Assembly: GCF_019218755.1 (NCBI RefSeq)
Contig: NZ_JAHUWZ010000005.1
Location: forward strand, 372,001 to 436,000
Direction of reading: 5' to 3'
DNA: 64,000 bases
Source: Acidovorax sp. sif1233
Lineage (GTDB): Bacteria > Pseudomonadota > Gammaproteobacteria > Burkholderiales > Burkholderiaceae_C
Shown: positions 1 through 9,505 of the stretch, one piece after another
Position numbering within the stretch: position 1 is the stretch's first letter
Layout of the letters: each line of letters begins with the position of its first letter
Made by a program: the position numbers and the translations under genes
The notes under the pieces: generated by a model
Databases searched by the model: none
What the model saw: only the letters and a program-made list of their open reading frames with translations
Told to the model about the DNA's origin: nothing

Positions 1-473
1 CGCACAAAACCGGGCGATTCCAGCGAGCAGCTGGTGTGCACCACGCTGCCCACCACGCTGCGCGCCGGGATGGCTTTGGCAATCACGCCGCCCGCATCCA
101 CCGACTGCAGGGCATGGCCCTGCGCCGCGCCGCCAAAACCGTCGAGGAACCACCACGGCACGCCGTTCATGGCCGTGAGCACGGTGGTTTCGGGCCCGAT
201 CAGCGGGGCCATGGCGCGCGCCACCTCGGGCAGGCCCGGCGCCTTGACTGCGACCACCACCAGGTCCTGCACGCCCAGTGCCGCCGGGTCGTCGTGCGCG
301 GTGACGGCCACCTGCGCCAGCGTGCCGTCGGCGCGCCGCATGCGCAGCCCCTCGGCCTGCAGGGCGCGCAGCGTGTCGCCGCGCGCCACCATGCTGACCG
401 GGTGGCCCGCCTGCGCGAGGGCCACGCCCAGCCAGCCGCCGATGGCGCCCGCGCCGTAGATACATGCTTTCAT
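1..473 (-). CDS. 2-dehydropantoate 2-reductase family protein (3' end outside window)
   Basis: The reverse strand from the ATG at 473 reads MKACIYGAGAIGGWLG, the N-terminal Rossmann GxGxxG motif of ketopantoate reductases (ApbA/PanE family), followed by NAD(P)-domain sequence and an NGVPWW stretch typical of the family. About 157 codons are present; the C-terminal catalytic domain lies beyond the left edge. The family reduces 2-dehydropantoate to pantoate with NADPH, but many paralogues act on other 2-oxo acids. It lies 76 bp downstream of an HpcH/HpaI aldolase on the same strand, so a catabolic or paralogous role is as likely as pantothenate synthesis. No panE symbol is given for that reason. 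Confidence 0.85.
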   Translation of the reverse strand, partial: MKACIYGAGAIGGWLGVALAQAGHPVSMVARGDTLRALQAEGLRMRRADGTLAQVAVTAHDDPAALGVQDLVVVAVKAPGLPEVARAMAPLIGPETTVLTAMNGVPWWFLDGFGGAAQGHALQSVDAGGVIAKAIPARSVVGSVVHTSCSLESPGFV

Positions 474-549
474 GGTTGTAGAGCCTTTGTCTTCCAGGGT
501 TGTTGTTTGTGGTGATGAGGGATTCGGGGCGCGCGACTGCTGCGGGGCC

Positions 550-1380
550 TCAGTAGCCCGCCGGGCGCTGGGGGGTGCCCACTGCATCGGTGCGAAAGCG
601 GGCCAGCAGATCCTGCGCGGCGCTGGCCAGCAGCATGGTGTCCACGCCCACGGCCACGAACAGGGCGCCCGCCGCCAGCCACTGGCGCGCCTGCGACTCG
701 GTGGTGGCCAGAATGCCCGGCGCCTTGCCCGCGCGCAGGATGCGGGTGATGCCATCGTGGATGGCGGCCTGTACGTCAGGATGTGCCGGGTTGCCGGGGT
801 GCCCCATGGAAGCCGACAGGTCGGCCGGGCCGATGAACACGCCGTCCACGCCGGGCGTGGCGGCGATCGCATCCAGGTTGGCCATGGCTTCCACCGTCTC
901 GGCCTGCACCAGCAGGCACACCTGCTGGTTGGCCTCGTGCACATACCGGGGGTAGGCCTGCCAGCGCGACGAACGGGCCAGCGCGCTGCCCATGCCGCGC
1001 ACCCCCTCGGGCGCATAGCGCGTGGCGCGCACCAGCTGCCGTGCCTGCTCGGCGGTGTCCACCATGGGCACCAGCAGGGTTTGCGCGCCGATGTCCAAGT
1101 ACTGCTTGATGAGCGCGGTGTCGCCCACGGGAACCCGCGCAATGGGGTGGGGCGCCCGCGCGCCGGGGGCGAGGGCGCTGCCGGCGCTGGCGATGGCCTG
1201 CAGCTGGTGCAGGATGGAGCGCACGTCGTTGGGCGCATGTTCGCCATCGACCAGCAGCCAGTCGTAGCCAGTGCCGGCGATGATTTCCGCGCTGTAGGCG
1301 TCGGCCAGCGCAAGCCACAGGCCGATCTGCGACTGGCCCTGGGCCATGGCCTGTTTGAAGGGGTTGACGGGTGTCTGCAA
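550..1380 (-). CDS. HpcH/HpaI family class II aldolase (2-oxo-acid aldolase)
   Basis: Encodes 276 aa from a TTG start at 1380. That start gives [12 protein letters not shown], the normal family N-terminus, and has an AGGAAG ribosome site just upstream; the open frame extends further but would add non-homologous residues. Family marks seen: DGEH (His48, the probable base), IARVPVG with the substrate Arg, VQAET with the metal Glu, and [10 protein letters not shown] near residue 180. These divalent-metal enzymes cleave 4-hydroxy-2-oxoheptanedioate or related hydroxy-oxo acids retro-aldolically to pyruvate and an aldehyde; the exact substrate cannot be read here. Probably co-transcribed with the downstream ketopantoate-reductase-like gene, and divergent from radA across 117 bp. 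Confidence 0.88.
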   Translation of the reverse strand: MQTPVNPFKQAMAQGQSQIGLWLALADAYSAEIIAGTGYDWLLVDGEHAPNDVRSILHQLQAIASAGSALAPGARAPHPIARVPVGDTALIKQYLDIGAQTLLVPMVDTAEQARQLVRATRYAPEGVRGMGSALARSSRWQAYPRYVHEANQQVCLLVQAETVEAMANLDAIAATPGVDGVFIGPADLSASMGHPGNPAHPDVQAAIHDGITRILRAGKAPGILATTESQARQWLAAGALFVAVGVDTMLLASAAQDLLARFRTDAVGTPQRPAGY

Positions 1381-1497
1381 TGTGAGCTTCCTGCGGCGGG
1401 GTGCCAAGCCCTCCATCGTACGGGCTGTTGCCAGCACGTGGGGGCATGGCCGCTATAGTCGGCTGCCCCACCCCGGGGGCTTTCCCTCTACATCGCC

Positions 1498-2877
1498 ATG
1501 GCCAAAGAAAAAACCACGTTCACCTGCACCGAATGCGGCGGCACCAGCCCGCGCTGGCTGGGCAAATGCCCGGCCTGCGGTGCCTGGAACACGCTGATCG
1601 AGCAGGTGGCGGACGCGGGGCCGGGCAAGAACCGCTACAGCGGGTCGCAGTTTGCAGGCCTGGCCCAGGCGCAGGCGGTGATGCCCTTGTCGGCCATCGA
1701 GGCCAGCGATGTGGAGCGCACACCGAGCGGCATCGACGAGCTGGACCGGGTGCTGGGCGGCGGCATTGTCGAAGGCGGCGTGGTGCTCATCGGCGGCGAC
1801 CCGGGCATCGGCAAGTCCACCCTGCTGCTGCAGGCGCTTGATGCCCTGCAGCGCGCCGGGCTGCCCACGCTGTATGTGACGGGCGAGGAAAGCGGCGCCC
1901 AGGTGGCGCTGCGCTCGCGCCGCCTGGGGCTGGACCACAGCCAGGTGAACGTGCTGGCCGAGATCCAGCTCGAGAAGATTCTGGCGACCATCGAGTCCAT
2001 GCAGCCCGCGGTGGCCGTGATCGATTCCATCCAGACGGTGTATTCCGACCAGCTCACGTCCGCGCCCGGCTCCGTGGCCCAGGTGCGCGAATGTGCGGCG
2101 CACCTCACACGTTGCGCCAAGTCTTCGGGCGTGGCCATCGTGCTGGTGGGGCATGTGACGAAGGAAGGCGCCCTGGCCGGGCCGCGCGTGCTGGAGCACA
2201 TGGTGGACACGGTGCTGTACTTCGAGGGTGACACGCACAGCCAGTTTCGCCTGGTGCGCGCCATCAAGAACCGCTTTGGCGCGGTCAACGAGATCGGCGT
2301 GTTCGCCATGACGGAAAAAGGCCTCAAGGGCGTGAGCAACCCGAGCGCCATCTTTTTGAGCCAGCACAGCGAACCCGTGCCGGGCAGCTGCGTGATGGTC
2401 ACGCTCGAAGGCACGCGCCCGCTGCTGGTGGAGATCCAAGCGCTGGTGGACAGCGGTGGTCCCAGCCCCCGGCGCCTGTCCGTGGGCCTGGACAAGGACC
2501 GCCTGGCCATGCTGCTGGCCGTGCTGCACCGCCACGCGGGCGTGGCCTGCATGGACCAGGACGTGTTCGTGAACGCGGTGGGCGGCGTGCGCATCAGCGA
2601 GCCGGCGGCCGACCTGGCGGTGATGCTGGCCATCACCTCCAGCCTGCGCGGCAAGGCGCTGCCGCGCGGCTTCCTGGCCTTTGGCGAAGTGGGCCTGGCG
2701 GGCGAGGTGCGGCCCGCGCCGCGCGGCCAGGAGCGCCTCAAGGAGGCTGCCAAGCTGGGCTTCAGCGTGGCCGTGGTGCCCAAGGCCAACGCGCCCAAGA
2801 AGCCCATCGAGGGCCTGACCATCCACGCCGTGGAGCGCGTGGAGGAGGCGATGAACGTGGTGCGGGAGATGGGCTAG
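1498..2877 (+). CDS. radA: DNA repair protein RadA
   Basis: Encodes 459 aa, full length. An N-terminal zinc finger uses Cys10, Cys13, Cys24 and Cys27. A RecA-like ATPase core follows, with Walker A GDPGIGKST near residue 100 and the RadA-specific KNRFG motif at about 257-261. The C-terminal third is the Lon-protease-like domain typical of RadA, without a need for protease activity. RadA is a DnaB-type helicase/branch-migration factor in recombinational repair and natural transformation. The stop codon overlaps the stop codon of the convergent DUF4124 gene by 3-4 bp. Confidence 0.97.
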   Translation: MAKEKTTFTCTECGGTSPRWLGKCPACGAWNTLIEQVADAGPGKNRYSGSQFAGLAQAQAVMPLSAIEASDVERTPSGIDELDRVLGGGIVEGGVVLIGGDPGIGKSTLLLQALDALQRAGLPTLYVTGEESGAQVALRSRRLGLDHSQVNVLAEIQLEKILATIESMQPAVAVIDSIQTVYSDQLTSAPGSVAQVRECAAHLTRCAKSSGVAIVLVGHVTKEGALAGPRVLEHMVDTVLYFEGDTHSQFRLVRAIKNRFGAVNEIGVFAMTEKGLKGVSNPSAIFLSQHSEPVPGSCVMVTLEGTRPLLVEIQALVDSGGPSPRRLSVGLDKDRLAMLLAVLHRHAGVACMDQDVFVNAVGGVRISEPAADLAVMLAITSSLRGKALPRGFLAFGEVGLAGEVRPAPRGQERLKEAAKLGFSVAVVPKANAPKKPIEGLTIHAVERVEEAMNVVREMG

Positions 2878-3560
2878 GAGGGCCTGCAGACGGCGGTGAC
2901 GCGCTGGTACAGCACGCTGCCGCTGTACAGGCCCAGCACCTCCTCGCGCGTGCATTGCATGGTCAGCACATGCTGGCCCTGGGCGGAAATGGCCGCCGCC
3001 GATTCAGACCGCGCCGTGGCCTGGGTGCCATCGGCATTGACGCGGATGTCCAGCTTGCCCAGCCGGCTTGCGGAGCGCAGACCGCTGGCCTGCATGGCCT
3101 GCGCGGACTGCTGCTGCAGCGCACAGATCTCCGCGCGCCCGCCGGAGTACACGCTCGCGGGGCTGCTGCTGTGGTCGGTGAGCTTGAAGCTCAGGTCGGG
3201 CGCGGCCAGCGCGCACTGAGCACGGTAGTCCGACCGGTCGCCGAGCTCCACGGCTCGCCGCAGCACACCCTCCACCACGGCCGGGGTCAGCCTGGTGATG
3301 TTCTCGGCCTTGGGGCTGCTGGCGGCGGGCGCGGCCGGTGGCGCGGAGGGCGCGCTGGCCTTGACCTTGGCCACGGGTGCCGTGGCGGGGGACGGCCGTG
3401 GGCTGGGCGGCGCGGCCGGGCGTGGCGCCTGGGCGCAGGCCCGGTCGGAGAAAGTGGTGTGCCCCTTGTCGTCCGTGCACTTGAACAGGTTCTGGCCGCT
3501 GGCCGTGGAGGCGGCCAGCATGGCGGCGAGGGCCGCCAGCAAAAGGGGAGGGTTGCGCAT
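2874..3560 (-). CDS. DUF4124 domain-containing exported protein
   Basis: Encodes 228 aa from the ATG at 3560. The N-terminus MRNPPLLLAALAAMLAAS is a Sec signal peptide ending near ASTASG/Q. It is followed at once by NLFKCTDDKGHTTFSDRAC, the short DUF4124 motif (K/YxCxDxxGxxxFSDxPC) of periplasmic proteins of unknown function. A Pro/Ala-rich linker (about residues 45-90) joins a C-terminal domain with several Cys residues. The frame is open further upstream to 3740, but the signal peptide fixes the start. Convergent with radA; function unknown. Confidence 0.8.
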   Translation of the reverse strand: MRNPPLLLAALAAMLAASTASGQNLFKCTDDKGHTTFSDRACAQAPRPAAPPSPRPSPATAPVAKVKASAPSAPPAAPAASSPKAENITRLTPAVVEGVLRRAVELGDRSDYRAQCALAAPDLSFKLTDHSSSPASVYSGGRAEICALQQQSAQAMQASGLRSASRLGKLDIRVNADGTQATARSESAAAISAQGQHVLTMQCTREEVLGLYSGSVLYQRVTAVCRPS

Positions 3561-3636
3561 GGAAAGCGGTGGGGGCTGGATGCAGAAGTGCGCAATTAGA
3601 GCAGCCGATGGTGGCGGCCCGTGCCGCACCAGCACG

Positions 3637-5394
3637 TCAGAAAGACTCCCAGTCGTCATCCGACGCCTTCTGGCCCGCCGGGGCCGCGGGTGCGGGAGGC
3701 GGTGCTGGGCGCGCCGCGGGGGCCTGCAGCGGCCTGGCAAGGGGCGGGGCGGCCTTGGCGGGGGCGGCTTTGAGCGCGCTGCCCGCCGCCCGCGGCCTGG
3801 GCGCCGGGGCCGGCGCGCGGGCAGGGCTGGGCGTGGTGCTGGCGGGCTGGTGGCCCACGTTGAAGACGGACACGACCTCGGCCAGGCGCTGCGCCTGGTC
3901 GCGCAGCGAGGCCGCGGCGGCCGCCGATTCCTCCACCAGGGCGGCGTTCTGCTGCGTCATCTGGTCCAGGTTGCTCACGGCCTGGTTGACCTGGCCGATG
4001 CCGTCGCGCTGTTCGCTGGAGGATGCGGTGATCTCGCCGATGAGGTCGGACACCCGGCGCACGCTGGCCACGATCTCGTCCATCGACTGGCCCGCCTGCG
4101 CGACCTGGCCCGAGCCGGTCTCCACGGTGTCGACCGAGGCGCTGATCAGCTCCTTGATCTCCTTGGCCGCGGAGGCGGAGCGCTGGGCCAGGCCCCGCAC
4201 CTCGCTGGCCACCACGGCGAAGCCCCGGCCCTGTTCGCCCGCGCGGGCGGCTTCCACGGCGGCGTTGAGGGCGAGGATGTTGGTCTGGAAGGCGATGCCG
4301 TCGATCACGCCGATGATGTCGGCGATCTTGCGCGAGCTGCTGGTGATGTGCTGCATGCTCTCGACCACCTGCGCCACGACCTCGCCGCCCCGCGTGGCCG
4401 CCTGCGCGGCCGTGGTGGCCAGCTGGTTGGCCTGGCGCGCGGTGTCCGCCGACTGGGTGACGGTGGCGGTCAGCTCTTCCATGCTGGCGGCGGTCTCTTC
4501 CAGGTTGGCGGCCGTCTGCTCGGTGCGCGACGACAGGTCCTGGTTGCCCGTGGCGATCTCCACCGAGGCATTGGACATGGAGTCCACGCCGCTGCGCACC
4601 TCGGAAACCAGGCCGCGCAGGCGGGCCGCCATCTGCGATACCGAGCGCAGCAGGTGGCCGAACTCATCCTGGCGATCGTCCTGCGCGGACACGGTGAGGT
4701 TGCCGCTGGCGATGGCATCGGACAGATCCACCGCCCGGTTCAGCGGGCGCGTGATGGAGCGCACCAGCAGGAACGACAGCACCAGGCCCAGCGCGAACAC
4801 GGCCCCCTGGGTGATCCAGGCCAGCAGGTTGGCGCGGCTGCGGGCGGCCTGGGCCTCCTGCCGGGCCGCGTCGCGCTGGCTCTGCTGCAGCTGCACGAAG
4901 GTCTCGAGGCTGTCCACATAGCGGCCTATGGACGGCAGGTACTTGGATTCGATGAACGACTTGAAGGCGGCCCCGTCGCCACCCTGCTTGATTTCGCGCG
5001 CCTGCTTGTTGAGGGCCAGCACATGGGTGCGCTCGGCGGCCACGCGCTCGAGGGCGGCCTTGTCCGCCGGGCTGGTCGCCAGTTCCACCACCTTGGCCTG
5101 GATGGCCGAGATGCCGGCCACGCCGGCCTTCACGCGGCCGTCGAACAGGGCCGTCAGGTCCGCATCGGGCGTGGAATTGCTGGCCAGCACCCGCTCGCCG
5201 GTGGTTTCGGTGGCGCCCTTCCATTGCGCGGCGAGCGTGATGCGATTCTCGAACGATGCCATCGACTCCATGGACCGGTCCATCACCTGGGCCACCTGGT
5301 GCTGCGCCCAGACCGACACCAGCAGCATGGCACCCAGCAGCCCCACGATAGAACCCCACAGCTTGGGCGACAGGCGCACGTTATCCAATTTCAT
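3637..5394 (-). CDS. methyl-accepting chemotaxis protein
   Basis: Encodes 585 aa from the ATG at 5394 ([16 protein letters not shown]). One membrane segment lies at about residues 12-32 and a second near 190-212, enclosing a periplasmic four-helix-type ligand domain. HAMP follows, then the long signalling coiled coil with the hairpin tip sequence ([18 protein letters not shown]). An Ala/Pro-rich linker leads to a C-terminal DDDWESF, which resembles the xWxxF tether that high-abundance receptors use to bind CheR/CheB. It would pass ligand occupancy to CheA/CheW. No che genes are in the window, so it is a dispersed receptor. The open frame reaches 5613, but the added residues are Arg-rich and unlikely. 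Confidence 0.94.
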   Translation of the reverse strand: MKLDNVRLSPKLWGSIVGLLGAMLLVSVWAQHQVAQVMDRSMESMASFENRITLAAQWKGATETTGERVLASNSTPDADLTALFDGRVKAGVAGISAIQAKVVELATSPADKAALERVAAERTHVLALNKQAREIKQGGDGAAFKSFIESKYLPSIGRYVDSLETFVQLQQSQRDAARQEAQAARSRANLLAWITQGAVFALGLVLSFLLVRSITRPLNRAVDLSDAIASGNLTVSAQDDRQDEFGHLLRSVSQMAARLRGLVSEVRSGVDSMSNASVEIATGNQDLSSRTEQTAANLEETAASMEELTATVTQSADTARQANQLATTAAQAATRGGEVVAQVVESMQHITSSSRKIADIIGVIDGIAFQTNILALNAAVEAARAGEQGRGFAVVASEVRGLAQRSASAAKEIKELISASVDTVETGSGQVAQAGQSMDEIVASVRRVSDLIGEITASSSEQRDGIGQVNQAVSNLDQMTQQNAALVEESAAAAASLRDQAQRLAEVVSVFNVGHQPASTTPSPARAPAPAPRPRAAGSALKAAPAKAAPPLARPLQAPAARPAPPPAPAAPAGQKASDDDWESF

Positions 5395-5621
5395 TGACCA
5401 TCTCCAGAAAGGACGAGTCCGCATTTTTCGTGCTTCCGCCACGGCCGTAAACACTTGCGGGGGCCCGGCCCGCCTTCGCGTGCGATGTTCTTTCATTAAT
5501 GTAGTGCTTACACAACGAAACAATTTCTCGGCCAGCGTCTGGAGGTGCCTTGCCGGCCGCTTGGCGCCCCGGCCTCGGGATCTTTGCCGGCGGCCCGGGC
5601 GCTCATATGACAATACCGCCC

Positions 5622-6056
5622 ATGAATTTGCGCAAAATCCTGGTGCCCCTGGGCGTGGTGGGGCTGGTTGTTTTTGGTTTCATGGCCTACGGATGGCCCG
5701 GTGTGGCCGCCGTCATGGGCGGGCTGGTCATGTGGGCGCTGCTGCATTTCACGCGGCTCATGAATGTGATGAAGAAGGCCGCCAACCGCCCCATCGGGTA
5801 TGTGGGCAGCGCGGTCATGCTCAACGCCCGCCTCGGCGAGGGGGTCAACCTGATGCATGTGGTGGCCATGACGCAGTCCCTGGGCGAGCAGCTGTCGCCG
5901 GCGCAGGCCGAGCCGGAGGTGTACCGCTGGACGGATGGCACCCAGTCGCACGTGACGTGCGAGTTCCGCCACGGCAAATTGGCGAAGTGGACGCTGTGGC
6001 GGCCCGAAGGCGACGGTTCCGCCGCCCCGGCGGGCCAGCCCCCGGCCGCCCCGTAA
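5622..6056 (+). CDS. small inner-membrane protein upstream of ilvE
   Basis: Encodes 144 aa from the ATG at 5622 ([20 protein letters not shown]); an in-frame ATG at 5607 would add five residues. Basic residues precede two hydrophobic segments (about 8-25 and 29-47), followed by a soluble domain of about 95 residues containing [21 protein letters not shown] do not recognise a named family. It ends 39 bp before ilvE on the same strand, so the two may be co-transcribed. Function unknown. Confidence 0.7.
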   Translation: MNLRKILVPLGVVGLVVFGFMAYGWPGVAAVMGGLVMWALLHFTRLMNVMKKAANRPIGYVGSAVMLNARLGEGVNLMHVVAMTQSLGEQLSPAQAEPEVYRWTDGTQSHVTCEFRHGKLAKWTLWRPEGDGSAAPAGQPPAAP

Positions 6057-6095
6057 AATCCCCGGTTTGCGACCCACAGCAACAAAAGGACACCC

Positions 6096-7034
6096 ATGAG
6101 CCCCGTAGTTCCCTCGATGGCCGACCGTGACGGCAAGATCTGGATGGACGGCCAGATGGTCGATTGGCGCGACGCCAAGATCCATGTGCTGACCCACACC
6201 CTGCACTACGGCTGCGGCGCCTTTGAAGGCGTGCGCGCCTACAACACCGCCAACGGCACGGCCATCTTCCGCCTGGAAGAGCACACCGACCGCCTGTTCA
6301 ACAGCGCCAAGATCCTGCGCATGAAGATTCCCTTCAGCAAGGAAGAAGTGAACGAGGCCCAGAAGGCCGTGGTGCGCGAGAACAAGCTTGAATCCTGCTA
6401 CCTGCGCCCGCTGACCTGGATCGGCTCGCAGAAGCTGGGCGTCTCCCCCAAGGGCAACCAGATCCACCTGATGGTGGCCGCCTGGGCCTGGGGCGCCTAC
6501 CTGGGCGAAGAGGGCATGAAGCGCGGCATTCGCGTGAAGACCAGCAGCTACACGCGCCACCACGTCAACATCACCATGACGCAGGCCAAGGCGGTGAGCA
6601 ACTACACCAACTCCATCCTGGCCAACATGGAAGCGCTGGACGATGGCTACGACGAGGCGCTGCTGCTCGACAGCTCCGGCTTCGTGTCCGAGGGCGCGGG
6701 CGAGAACATCTTCGTGATCAAGAACGGCGTGATCTACACGCCCGACCTGTCGGCCGGCGCCCTGAACGGCATCACCCGCAACACCGTGTTCCACATCGCC
6801 AAGGACCTGGGCCTGGAGATCGTGCAAAAACGCATCACGCGCGACGAGGTCTACATCGCCGACGAAGCCTTCTTCACCGGTACGGCCGCCGAGGTGACGC
6901 CCATCCGCGAACTCGACCGCATCGAGATCGGCGCGGGGTCGCGGGGCCCGATCACCGAAAAAATCCAGAGTGCCTTCTTCGACATCGTCAACGGCCGCAA
7001 TTCCAACTACGCCCACTGGCTCACCAAGGTCTGA
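6096..7034 (+). CDS. ilvE: branched-chain amino-acid aminotransferase
   Basis: Encodes 312 aa, normal length for class IV (D-amino-acid-transaminase fold) PLP enzymes. Seen: DAKIHVLTHTLHYG and FEGVRAY near the N-terminus, QAKAVSNYTNS carrying the probable PLP-lysine near residue 165, EGAGENIF with the PLP-binding Glu, and GITRNTV plus EAFFTGTAAEVTPI. It transfers amino groups between glutamate and the 2-oxo acids of leucine, isoleucine and valine. Its TGA stop shares bases with the ATG of the next gene (TGATG), which indicates translational coupling. Confidence 0.96.
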   Translation: MSPVVPSMADRDGKIWMDGQMVDWRDAKIHVLTHTLHYGCGAFEGVRAYNTANGTAIFRLEEHTDRLFNSAKILRMKIPFSKEEVNEAQKAVVRENKLESCYLRPLTWIGSQKLGVSPKGNQIHLMVAAWAWGAYLGEEGMKRGIRVKTSSYTRHHVNITMTQAKAVSNYTNSILANMEALDDGYDEALLLDSSGFVSEGAGENIFVIKNGVIYTPDLSAGALNGITRNTVFHIAKDLGLEIVQKRITRDEVYIADEAFFTGTAAEVTPIRELDRIEIGAGSRGPITEKIQSAFFDIVNGRNSNYAHWLTKV

Positions 7035-7246
7035 TGAACATGTCGCAAGCAACCGTTGAACTCCTGGCCAAGGACCTGAACGCACAGGGCGGGGTTTTCT
7101 GCCCCAACCCCAAGGCCGACATGAAAATCTGGAACAGCCACCCCAAGGTGTACCTGGACGTGGCCCGCACGGGCGAGGCCAAGTGCCCCTACTGCGGAAC
7201 GGTGTACCGCCTCAGGGCGGGCGAGCGCGTGCACGCCGGTCATTGA
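7034..7246 (+). CDS. zf-CHCC zinc-finger protein
   Basis: Encodes 70 aa. It contains GGVFCPNP, a His in NSHPKVYLDV, and CPYCGTVYRL, which together form the C-H-C-C zinc site of the family related to the NDUFS6/13-kDa subunit of mitochondrial complex I. Start overlaps the ilvE stop; its TGA is followed after 3 bp by the ATG of the glycosyltransferase. The molecular role of the free-standing bacterial protein is not established. The link with ilvE and LPS genes is common in Betaproteobacteria from my recollection. Confidence 0.85.
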   Translation: MNMSQATVELLAKDLNAQGGVFCPNPKADMKIWNSHPKVYLDVARTGEAKCPYCGTVYRLRAGERVHAGH

Positions 7247-7249
7247 TTG

Positions 7250-8068
7250 ATGCCAGTTGCAGCCGGCGGCGCATCGCCGCCGCCCACGTTGACCGTGGCG
7301 GTGCTGACCCACAACGAGGCGCACCGCATTGAAGCCTGCCTGAAGAGCGCCGCCTTTGCAGACCAGCTGCTGGTGGTGGACAGTGGAAGCACGGACGACA
7401 CCGTGGCTATCGCGCGGGGCCTGGGCGCCGAAGTCCATGTCCACCCGGACTGGCAGGGCTTTGCCGTGCAGCGCAACCGCCTGCTCGCCCATGCGCGCGG
7501 CGACTACATCTTCTTCCTCGATGCTGACGAAGTGATGACACCGGCCTTCGCGCGGGAGCTGCAGGCCATCGTGCGCTCGGGCGAGCAGGCCGTGTGGAAG
7601 ATCCGCTGGCGCATGGTGGCGTTCGGGCAGGAGCTCACGCACTTTCGCTCGCAGTCCCAGATCGAGCGGCTGTTCGTGCGCGGCATGGTCCGGGAGTACA
7701 CGGGCGTGGTGCACGAGCAGGCGCAGCTGCATGCGCTGCCCGGTGGCGGCGAGGTGCCGCGCCGCCTGATCAAGGCGCGCCTGCTGCACTACTCGCGCAC
7801 CACGGTGCGCGGCAGCCTGGAGAAGCTCACGCAGTACGTGATGCTCGGCGCCGCGAAGCGCGCCGAGAACGGGCAGCGGGGGGGGGTGCTGCGGGGGCTG
7901 GCCTCGGGCACTTCCATGTTCGTGCGCCTGTACGTGTTCCGCCTGGGCTTCCTGTGCGGGGGCGCGGGCTTCCTGTACTGCTTCTTCGTGGCGCTGGAGG
8001 GGTTCTTCCGCTATGCGGCGCTGCGGTACGACCGTGACCGCCTCACGGGCCGGGTGATCCGCGGATGA
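7250..8068 (+). CDS. family 2 glycosyltransferase, WaaE/KdtX-like
   Basis: Encodes 272 aa from the ATG at 7250; a TTG sits one codon earlier. GT-A fold marks: TVAVLTHNEAHRIEACL at the N-terminus, VVDSGSTDDT, and FFLDADEVMT as the DXD-type metal/nucleotide-sugar motif. A basic C-terminal region follows, with a hydrophobic stretch near residues 235-255. The pattern matches the small LPS-core glucosyltransferase group (WaaE/KdtX), but the sugar and acceptor are inferred only. It overlaps the O-antigen ligase gene by 4 bp (ATGA), so it belongs to the same operon. Confidence 0.88.
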   Translation: MPVAAGGASPPPTLTVAVLTHNEAHRIEACLKSAAFADQLLVVDSGSTDDTVAIARGLGAEVHVHPDWQGFAVQRNRLLAHARGDYIFFLDADEVMTPAFARELQAIVRSGEQAVWKIRWRMVAFGQELTHFRSQSQIERLFVRGMVREYTGVVHEQAQLHALPGGGEVPRRLIKARLLHYSRTTVRGSLEKLTQYVMLGAAKRAENGQRGGVLRGLASGTSMFVRLYVFRLGFLCGGAGFLYCFFVALEGFFRYAALRYDRDRLTGRVIRG

Positions 8069-9318
8069 AGGCCTACCGCTGGTTCGGGCGCTGCGCCAGC
8101 CTCGGCGCGTTCATGGTTCCGGGCCTGGCCCTGTGGCTGCCCTCGGGCTATTCCTATGGGGCGGTCGTGCTGCTGCTGGCCGCGCTCGCCAGCGCGCCGG
8201 TGTGGTGGAACCGGCCCGCGCCGCGCGCGGCCTGGTGGCTGACGGCGGCGTTTTCCTGCATGGCGGCGCTGTGGCTGCTGGACGTGGGGGCCACCTGGGG
8301 CTGGGGCAGCATGGACCGCCCCGTCAAGTACCTGCTGGCGCTGCCCTGCATCTTCTACCTGATGACCTTCGAGCCGCGTGCATCGTGGCTGTGGATGGGG
8401 GTGGCGGTGGGCGCGGTGGGCAGCGGCCTGGTGGCCATCTACCAGATCTGCGTGCAGGCGCTGCCCCGCGCCAATGGCTTCACCAATGCCATCCAGTACG
8501 GCAACCTGAGCATGCTGCTGGCCGTGATGAGCGGCCTGTTGCTGGTGGTGCAGTGGAAGCGCTGGGTGCTGTGGCAGCGGGTGCTGCTGGCGGCGGCCAT
8601 CGTGCTGGGCGCGGCGGGGTCGGTGCTGTCGCAGTCGCGGGGCGGTTGGCTGGCGCTGGTGCTGCTGCTGCCGGTCAGTGCGTGGCTGCTGGTGCGCACC
8701 ACGGGGCAGCGCCGGATGTACTGGGGCCTGTGCGCGCTGGCGCTGGCGGCGGCCGCGTTGTCGCAGGTGCCCGCGGTGGAGCAGCGGGTGGACGAGGCGC
8801 GCCAGGAAGTGCAGACCTACAAGGACCACGGCGATGGCCGCAGCTCGGTCGGGCAGCGGCTGGCGCACTGGGGCCTGGCGTGGGAGATGGGCTGGGACCG
8901 GCCTTTGACCGGCTGGGGCCGCGCGGGCTATGCCGAGGAGAAGGCGCGGCGCGTGGCGGCTGGGCTGGCACACCCGGTGGTGCTCGAATTCGGCCACGCG
9001 CACAACGAAATCCTGGATCTTTTCGCCAAGCGGGGGCTGCCCGGCGTGCTGCTGTTGCTGGCGTTCTATGGCATTCCGCTGGCGATGTTCTGGCCCACGG
9101 CCCGGCGCATCCGCGATGGGGCGGGAAAGATGGACAAGGAATCGCTTTCCCTGTGCCTGGTGGGAGTGATGGTGCCCCTGTCGTACATCGGCTTCGGCCT
9201 CACCCAGGTCTTCCTGGCCCACAACAGCGGCAACATGTTCTATCTTTTCATGTGCCCGCTGCTGCTGGCCGCCCTGCACGAGCGGCGTGCCCGCATCGGC
9301 TGCGGCCGGCCGTTCTAG
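8065..9318 (+). CDS. O-antigen ligase family membrane protein
   Basis: Encodes 417 aa with about 10-12 predicted membrane helices. The Wzy_C/WaaL core is visible: SQSRGGWLAL near residues 192-201, a large periplasmic segment containing VGQRLAHWGLAWEM (about 268-281) and the conserved late motif FGHAHNEILDLFAKRG with the His essential in WaaL. It would ligate O-antigen or another glycan from undecaprenyl-diphosphate to lipid A-core in the periplasm; without the rest of the locus a polymerase or protein-glycosylation role cannot be excluded. A repeat R2 element begins just after its TAG. Confidence 0.85.
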   Translation: MKAYRWFGRCASLGAFMVPGLALWLPSGYSYGAVVLLLAALASAPVWWNRPAPRAAWWLTAAFSCMAALWLLDVGATWGWGSMDRPVKYLLALPCIFYLMTFEPRASWLWMGVAVGAVGSGLVAIYQICVQALPRANGFTNAIQYGNLSMLLAVMSGLLLVVQWKRWVLWQRVLLAAAIVLGAAGSVLSQSRGGWLALVLLLPVSAWLLVRTTGQRRMYWGLCALALAAAALSQVPAVEQRVDEARQEVQTYKDHGDGRSSVGQRLAHWGLAWEMGWDRPLTGWGRAGYAEEKARRVAAGLAHPVVLEFGHAHNEILDLFAKRGLPGVLLLLAFYGIPLAMFWPTARRIRDGAGKMDKESLSLCLVGVMVPLSYIGFGLTQVFLAHNSGNMFYLFMCPLLLAALHERRARIGCGRPF

Positions 9319-9480
9319 ATGCGACACCCCCCTGAGCGGCTTCGCCGCATCCCCCCGCTCTCGCATTGCTGTGCAATGCGGGCAGGGGGACGCAGCCCTC
9401 GCTGCGGGGCGGCCCTTGCTCGGCTGCCCGGGACTGGGCCGTGCCGGTTTCAACCGTTGCGGGCCTCGCACAGAGCCATA
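9319..9480 (+). repeat. R2 dispersed hairpin repeat, copy 1
   Basis: Starts 7 bp after the waaL-like stop codon. It shows the family core CCCCCTGAGCGGCTTCGCCG, a GC stem closed by a TTCG loop. A second stem over GCATTGC/GCAATGC follows, then GGGGGACGC closing back on the C-run, and a tail ending in GTGCCGGTTTCAA. The outer C-run/G-run pairing makes a large imperfect cruciform of about 80 bp. No gene fits in this stretch. Confidence 0.75.
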
Positions 9481-9505
9481 GACAACTGAGACAGAGGCAT
9501 TCTTC

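Noticed and set aside
1453-2955. Long reverse frame of 500 codons opposite radA
   Set aside because: It is His/Arg/Gly-rich with no family motifs, a typical shadow frame of a high-GC gene on the other strand.
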